Shown here: one piece after another, positions 6,506-8,945 of the stretch
Layout of the letters: every line of letters begins with the position of its first letter
How positions within the stretch are numbered: the stretch's first letter is position 1
Source: an uncultured Clostridia bacterium
GTDB lineage: Bacteria; Bacillota; Clostridia; Oscillospirales; Oscillospiraceae
NCBI GenBank assembly: GCA_946619065.1
Contig: CAMOLY010000039.1
Span: 1-8,945, forward strand
DNA length: 8,945 nucleotides
Direction: 5' to 3'
Position numbers and translations under genes: made by a program
Notes under the pieces: generated by a model
The model's database searches: none
Seen by the model: the letters and a program-made list of their open reading frames with translations, nothing else
Told to the model about the DNA's origin: nothing

Positions 6506-7216
6506 ATGGCACTGTTAACCTGTGAGGACCTCTCCCTCGGCTATGAGGGGAAGGCAATTTTGGAACACGTCACCTTCTCGGTGAACAACGGCGATTATCT
6601 CTGCATCGTCGGCGAGAACGGCTCCGGCAAGTCCACGCTGATGAAGACCATCCTCGGTCTGCGGAAGCCTCTGCATGGGACGATCACCACCGGAGAAGGG
6701 CTCCGGCAGAATGAGATCGGCTATCTGCCGCAGCAGACCGTGGTGCAGCGGGATTTTCCGGCCAGCGTGCTGGAGATTGTCCGCTCCGGCTGCCAGGGGC
6801 GGCAGGGGCTGCGTCCCTTCTACACAAAGGCCGAAAAGAAGCTTGCCCGGGACAACATCCGCCGGATGGGGCTGGACGATCTGACCCGGCGCTGCTACCG
6901 CGATCTCTCCGGCGGCCAGCAGCAGCGGGTGCTGCTGGCCCGGGCCCTGTGCGCCACGGGAAAGCTCCTGCTCCTGGACGAGCCGGTCTCCGGTCTCGAT
7001 CCGAAGGTGACCGCTGAGATGTATCAGCTGATTTCCGATCTCAACCGCAGGGAGCGCATTACCGTCATCATGATCTCCCACGATCTCGGGGCCGCTCTGA
7101 AATACGCCAGTCACATCCTGCACATCGGCGCCAGGGTTTGGTTCGGCACGCGGGAGGATTATCTGCAAAGCTCGGTGGGCACCGCGTTTTTGCAGCTGGG
7201 AGGTGTGGAGCAATGA
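6506..7216 (+). CDS. znuC: Zinc ABC transporter ATPase (ZnuC)
   Basis: 236 residues, complete ABC ATPase that powers zinc import through ZnuB on the cytoplasmic face. Motifs in order: Walker A GENGSGKST (36-44), Q-loop in YLPQQ (73-77), signature LSGGQQQR (134-141), Walker B LLLLDEP (154-160) with Asp158 and catalytic Glu159, D-loop SGLDP (162-166) and the switch His192 in ISHDL. All key residues are intact. AAGGAG lies 8 nt before the ATG. The gene follows znuA by 55 nt, with no convincing terminator between, and its stop overlaps the znuB start as ATGA (7213-7216), so the two are translationally coupled. The family is metal-type (ABC-3 partner), as shown by the neighbours; the ATPase itself would not tell zinc from manganese. 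Confidence 0.95.
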   Translation: MALLTCEDLSLGYEGKAILEHVTFSVNNGDYLCIVGENGSGKSTLMKTILGLRKPLHGTITTGEGLRQNEIGYLPQQTVVQRDFPASVLEIVRSGCQGRQGLRPFYTKAEKKLARDNIRRMGLDDLTRRCYRDLSGGQQQRVLLARALCATGKLLLLDEPVSGLDPKVTAEMYQLISDLNRRERITVIMISHDLGAALKYASHILHIGARVWFGTREDYLQSSVGTAFLQLGGVEQ

Positions 7217-8052
7217 CACTTGAGGCCTATCTGGGACTGCCCTATGTGCAAAAGGCCCTGCTGGTGGGCGTGCTGATCTCCATGTGCACGGCCCTGCTGG
7301 GCGTAACGCTGGTGCTCCGGCGCTTCTCCTTCATCGGCGACGGTCTGAGCCACGTCGCCTTCGGCGCGATGACCGTTGCCGCCGTGGTCGGGCTGACCAA
7401 CGATATGCTGCTTGTGATGCCGGTCACGATCGTCTGCGCGGTGCTCCTGCTCAGCGTGGGGCAGCACGCGAAGGTCAAGGGCGACGCCTCGGTGGCGATG
7501 ATCTCGGTGGGGGCGCTGGCCGTGGGCTATCTGCTGATGAACCTCTTCCCGCCCTCCGGGCGGTCGAACATCACCGGCGACGTCTGCACCACCCTCTTCG
7601 GCGGGACCTCGATTCTGACCCTGCAGCCGCAGGAGGTCACGCTTTCGATCGTGCTGTCCATCGTCGTGGTGGTCTTTTTCCTCTTCTTCTATCACAAAAT
7701 CTTTGCCGTCACCTTTGACGAGAGCTTCGCCACCGCCACCGGGACAAAGACGCGGCTCTATAATCTGCTGCTGGCAATCATCATCGCCGTTGTCATCGTC
7801 CTGGCCATGAAGCTGGTGGGCTCTCTGCTGATCTCCGCGCTGGTGGTCTTCCCCGCCCTGTCCGCGATGCGGCTGTTCAAGAGCTTCCGCTCGGTGACGA
7901 TCTGCGCGGCCTGCCTGTCCGTCATCTGCACCGTGGCCGGTTTTCTCAGCGCCGCGATGTTCAGCACGCCGGTCGGTTCGACGATCGTTGTCGCGAATAT
8001 TGCTGTATTCGCTCTTTTCACCCTGGGCGGCCTGATTTTCAGGCGTTCCTGA
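7213..8052 (+). CDS. znuB: Zinc ABC transporter permease (ZnuB, ABC-3 family)
   Basis: 279 residues, very hydrophobic, with about eight membrane segments, e.g. 15-35, 52-82, 95-112, 143-160, 184-200, 202-220, 229-250 and 256-275. Typical ABC-3 signatures are visible: VLRRFSFIGDGLSHVAFGAM (34-53) near the N-terminus, FDESFATATG (168-177), which resembles the cytoplasmic loop that contacts the ATPase, and LVGSLLISALVVFPALSAM (201-219) near the C-terminus. It forms the transmembrane path for zinc, presumably as a homodimer with two ZnuC. The start at 7213 is chosen over any further upstream in-frame start because it overlaps the znuC stop as ATGA and has GGGAGG (7198-7203) 9 nt before it; the residues encoded further upstream lie inside znuC and do not resemble a permease N-terminus. 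The next gene follows after 25 nt. Confidence 0.95.
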   Translation: MTLEAYLGLPYVQKALLVGVLISMCTALLGVTLVLRRFSFIGDGLSHVAFGAMTVAAVVGLTNDMLLVMPVTIVCAVLLLSVGQHAKVKGDASVAMISVGALAVGYLLMNLFPPSGRSNITGDVCTTLFGGTSILTLQPQEVTLSIVLSIVVVVFFLFFYHKIFAVTFDESFATATGTKTRLYNLLLAIIIAVVIVLAMKLVGSLLISALVVFPALSAMRLFKSFRSVTICAACLSVICTVAGFLSAAMFSTPVGSTIVVANIAVFALFTLGGLIFRRS

Positions 8053-8064
8053 AAGTTCGAATTC

Positions 8065-8069
8065 GGAGG
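8065..8069 (+). promoter_or_regulatory. Ribosome binding site fixing the lipoprotein start
   Basis: GGAGG lies 8 nt before the ATG at 8078. A GTG at 8069 in the same frame overlaps this sequence and has no ribosome binding site of its own, and starting at ATG puts the basic residues of the signal peptide right at the N-terminus. Confidence 0.7.
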
Positions 8070-8077
8070 TGCTCTCT

Positions 8078-8833
8078 ATGAAGCGTGTTTCTGTCCTGTT
8101 GATGCTTGTGTGCTGTCTGCTGCTGGGCGCCTGCAATGCCCGGATCGGGGGCAAAGCCGCCTCCGCCGGGAAGGACTCCGGCTCTTCTGAAGTCAGGCAG
8201 AGCAGCAAGCTGGCCGCGCCGCTGAACCAGATGGAGTACGTAGAGTATCAGAATATCTTCTTCCAAAAGCAGGCGGACTCCTTTGTGGGACAGCATGTCA
8301 CGAAAACCGGCATCTTCGTTCCGCTGGAGGACAACTGGGCCGGCAAGACCCGGTACTACGTCTGGGGCTATTACGACCAGACCAAGTGCTGCGACTGGCA
8401 GTGGGAGTTCGTCCCCATCGACACGACCAGCCTGCCCCCCGCCGGCAGCCTGGTACAGATGACCGGCACGCTGGAATACAACGAGGCAGCTCTGGACAAG
8501 TACTGGTATCGGGACGCCTCGGTCAGCCTGGACACCGAGTTTGCCGGCGAGACCTGCGAGATCGACCTCTCGCTGATGGACGCCACGCTGGAGCGCGTCC
8601 AGCTGCTCAATCTGCTTCACGCCCCGGCGCAATACGAGGGCAAGACCGTCCGGCTCTACGGGCGGGTGAAGACGCCCGGCTCGATCCAGCACCCCTACTA
8701 CGACAACGTCTGGTCCCTGGACTTCGTCACGGATCAGAATGTCCCCGCAATCGGCACCGTGGTCTTGGTCACCGGCACCTGGCGGAACGGGACTTTGACC
8801 GACGCCACAGTCGCGGAGACGAAGGATTACTGA
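8078..8833 (+). CDS. Uncharacterised lipoprotein with OB-like segments, zinc operon member
   Basis: 251 residues. The signal is MKRVSVLLMLVCCLLLGAC with lipobox LLGAC and lipidated Cys19, so it should sit on the outer face of the membrane. A short Gly/Ser/Lys spacer (about 21-45) follows. Two similar beta-rich segments can be seen: about 66-150, with FVGQHVTKTGIFVPLED (69-85), an adjacent Cys104-Cys105 (TKCCDWQWEF) and AGSLVQMTGTLEY (122-134); and about 186-250, with YEGKTVRLYGRVKTPG (186-201) and IGTVVLVTGTW (225-235). The x-G-K/Q-x-V-x-x-x-G and G-T/S-x-V-x-V-T-G-T pattern is typical of OB-fold strands. The first segment also recalls, from memory, the C-terminal domain of the DUF1980/TIGR03943 (YcgQ-like) family, which has a CC motif followed by a WVxVxGT-like strand. 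It is the last gene of the zinc operon, 25 nt after znuB, before the hairpin at 8893. A role in zinc capture or in supporting ZnuA is an inference from position and the cysteines. Confidence 0.88.
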   Translation: MKRVSVLLMLVCCLLLGACNARIGGKAASAGKDSGSSEVRQSSKLAAPLNQMEYVEYQNIFFQKQADSFVGQHVTKTGIFVPLEDNWAGKTRYYVWGYYDQTKCCDWQWEFVPIDTTSLPPAGSLVQMTGTLEYNEAALDKYWYRDASVSLDTEFAGETCEIDLSLMDATLERVQLLNLLHAPAQYEGKTVRLYGRVKTPGSIQHPYYDNVWSLDFVTDQNVPAIGTVVLVTGTWRNGTLTDATVAETKDY

Positions 8834-8892
8834 TTTGCTGGGATCACCGTGATACGGAACATGATATTCGATTCTTTTGAATGAATGCCGAA

Positions 8893-8939
8893 GGGCTCGT
8901 TGCAAAATGATTCATTTTGCAACGAGCCCTGTGGTTTTT
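8893..8939 (+). terminator. Long hairpin at the end of the zur-znu operon, likely terminator
   Basis: GGGCTCGTTGCAAAATGA (8893-8910) and TCATTTTGCAACGAGCCC (8912-8929) are perfect inverted copies around T8911, giving about 17 pairs with a 3-nt loop. A run of five T (8935-8939) follows after TGTGG. The T run is offset by 5 nt from the stem base, so termination may be less than complete, but the place, 59 nt after the last stop, fits an operon end. No T run follows it on the - strand. Confidence 0.75.
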
Positions 8940-8945
8940 GCCGAT

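Noticed and set aside
7138..7212. Longer in-frame N-terminal extension of ZnuB
   Set aside because: It lies wholly inside znuC, adds a non-hydrophobic stretch not expected for the family, and the ATGA overlap at 7213 with GGGAGG before it is the better start.
7993..8012. Inverted repeat GCGAATA-6 nt-TATTCGC inside znuB, resembling Zur half-sites
   Set aside because: The half-sites are separated by 6-8 nt instead of 1, and the sequence encodes conserved-looking membrane residues near the end of znuB. Most likely chance.
7159..8208. 349-codon open frame on the - strand opposite znuB
   Set aside because: The product is a run of His, Asp, Arg, Gln and Gly typical of the antisense of a hydrophobic membrane protein. 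It could be mistaken for a His-rich metal-binding protein, but znuB is unmistakable on the other strand.

Overview
The window looks like chromosome of a GC-rich Gram-positive Clostridia species, plausibly of the Oscillospiraceae/Ruminococcaceae type. The evidence is strong GGAGG-type ribosome binding sites, lipobox lipoproteins instead of periplasmic proteins, membrane-anchored zinc-ribbon proteins of a style common in that class, and GC-rich coding sequence around an AT-rich promoter region. The taxonomic call is an inference. No mobile element, CRISPR array, tRNA or rRNA was seen.

The layout is two divergent operons around a promoter/operator region of about 200 bp (4817-5017). Leftward, on the - strand, a good sigma-A-type promoter (4868-4896) serves three genes: a 668-residue zinc-ribbon/TPR-like membrane protein (2810-4816), a tRNA-dihydrouridine synthase (1827-2801) and a 555-residue zinc-ribbon single-span membrane protein (114-1781). 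A strong hairpin at 43-73 ends this operon.

Rightward, on the + strand, a promoter at 4955-4983 serves zur, znuA, znuC, znuB and a small lipoprotein gene (5018-8833), ending in a long hairpin at 8893-8939. This is a high-affinity zinc uptake operon with its own repressor. The Fur-family regulator probably binds two inverted repeats (4932-4946 and 4985-5005) that bracket the promoter, so it would shut off itself and the transporter when zinc is plentiful. ZnuA captures metal outside the cell, ZnuB is the membrane channel and ZnuC drives transport with ATP.

The points most worth a second look are the terminal lipoprotein, which appears to hold two OB-like segments and a Cys-Cys motif and may be an extra zinc-handling part; the ZnuA variant with Asp where the third His ligand is usually found; and two zinc-ribbon membrane proteins sharing the intergenic region with the zinc operon. 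No clearly new defence or mobile system is visible. Most of the window is a recognisable zinc homeostasis locus with uncharacterised companions.
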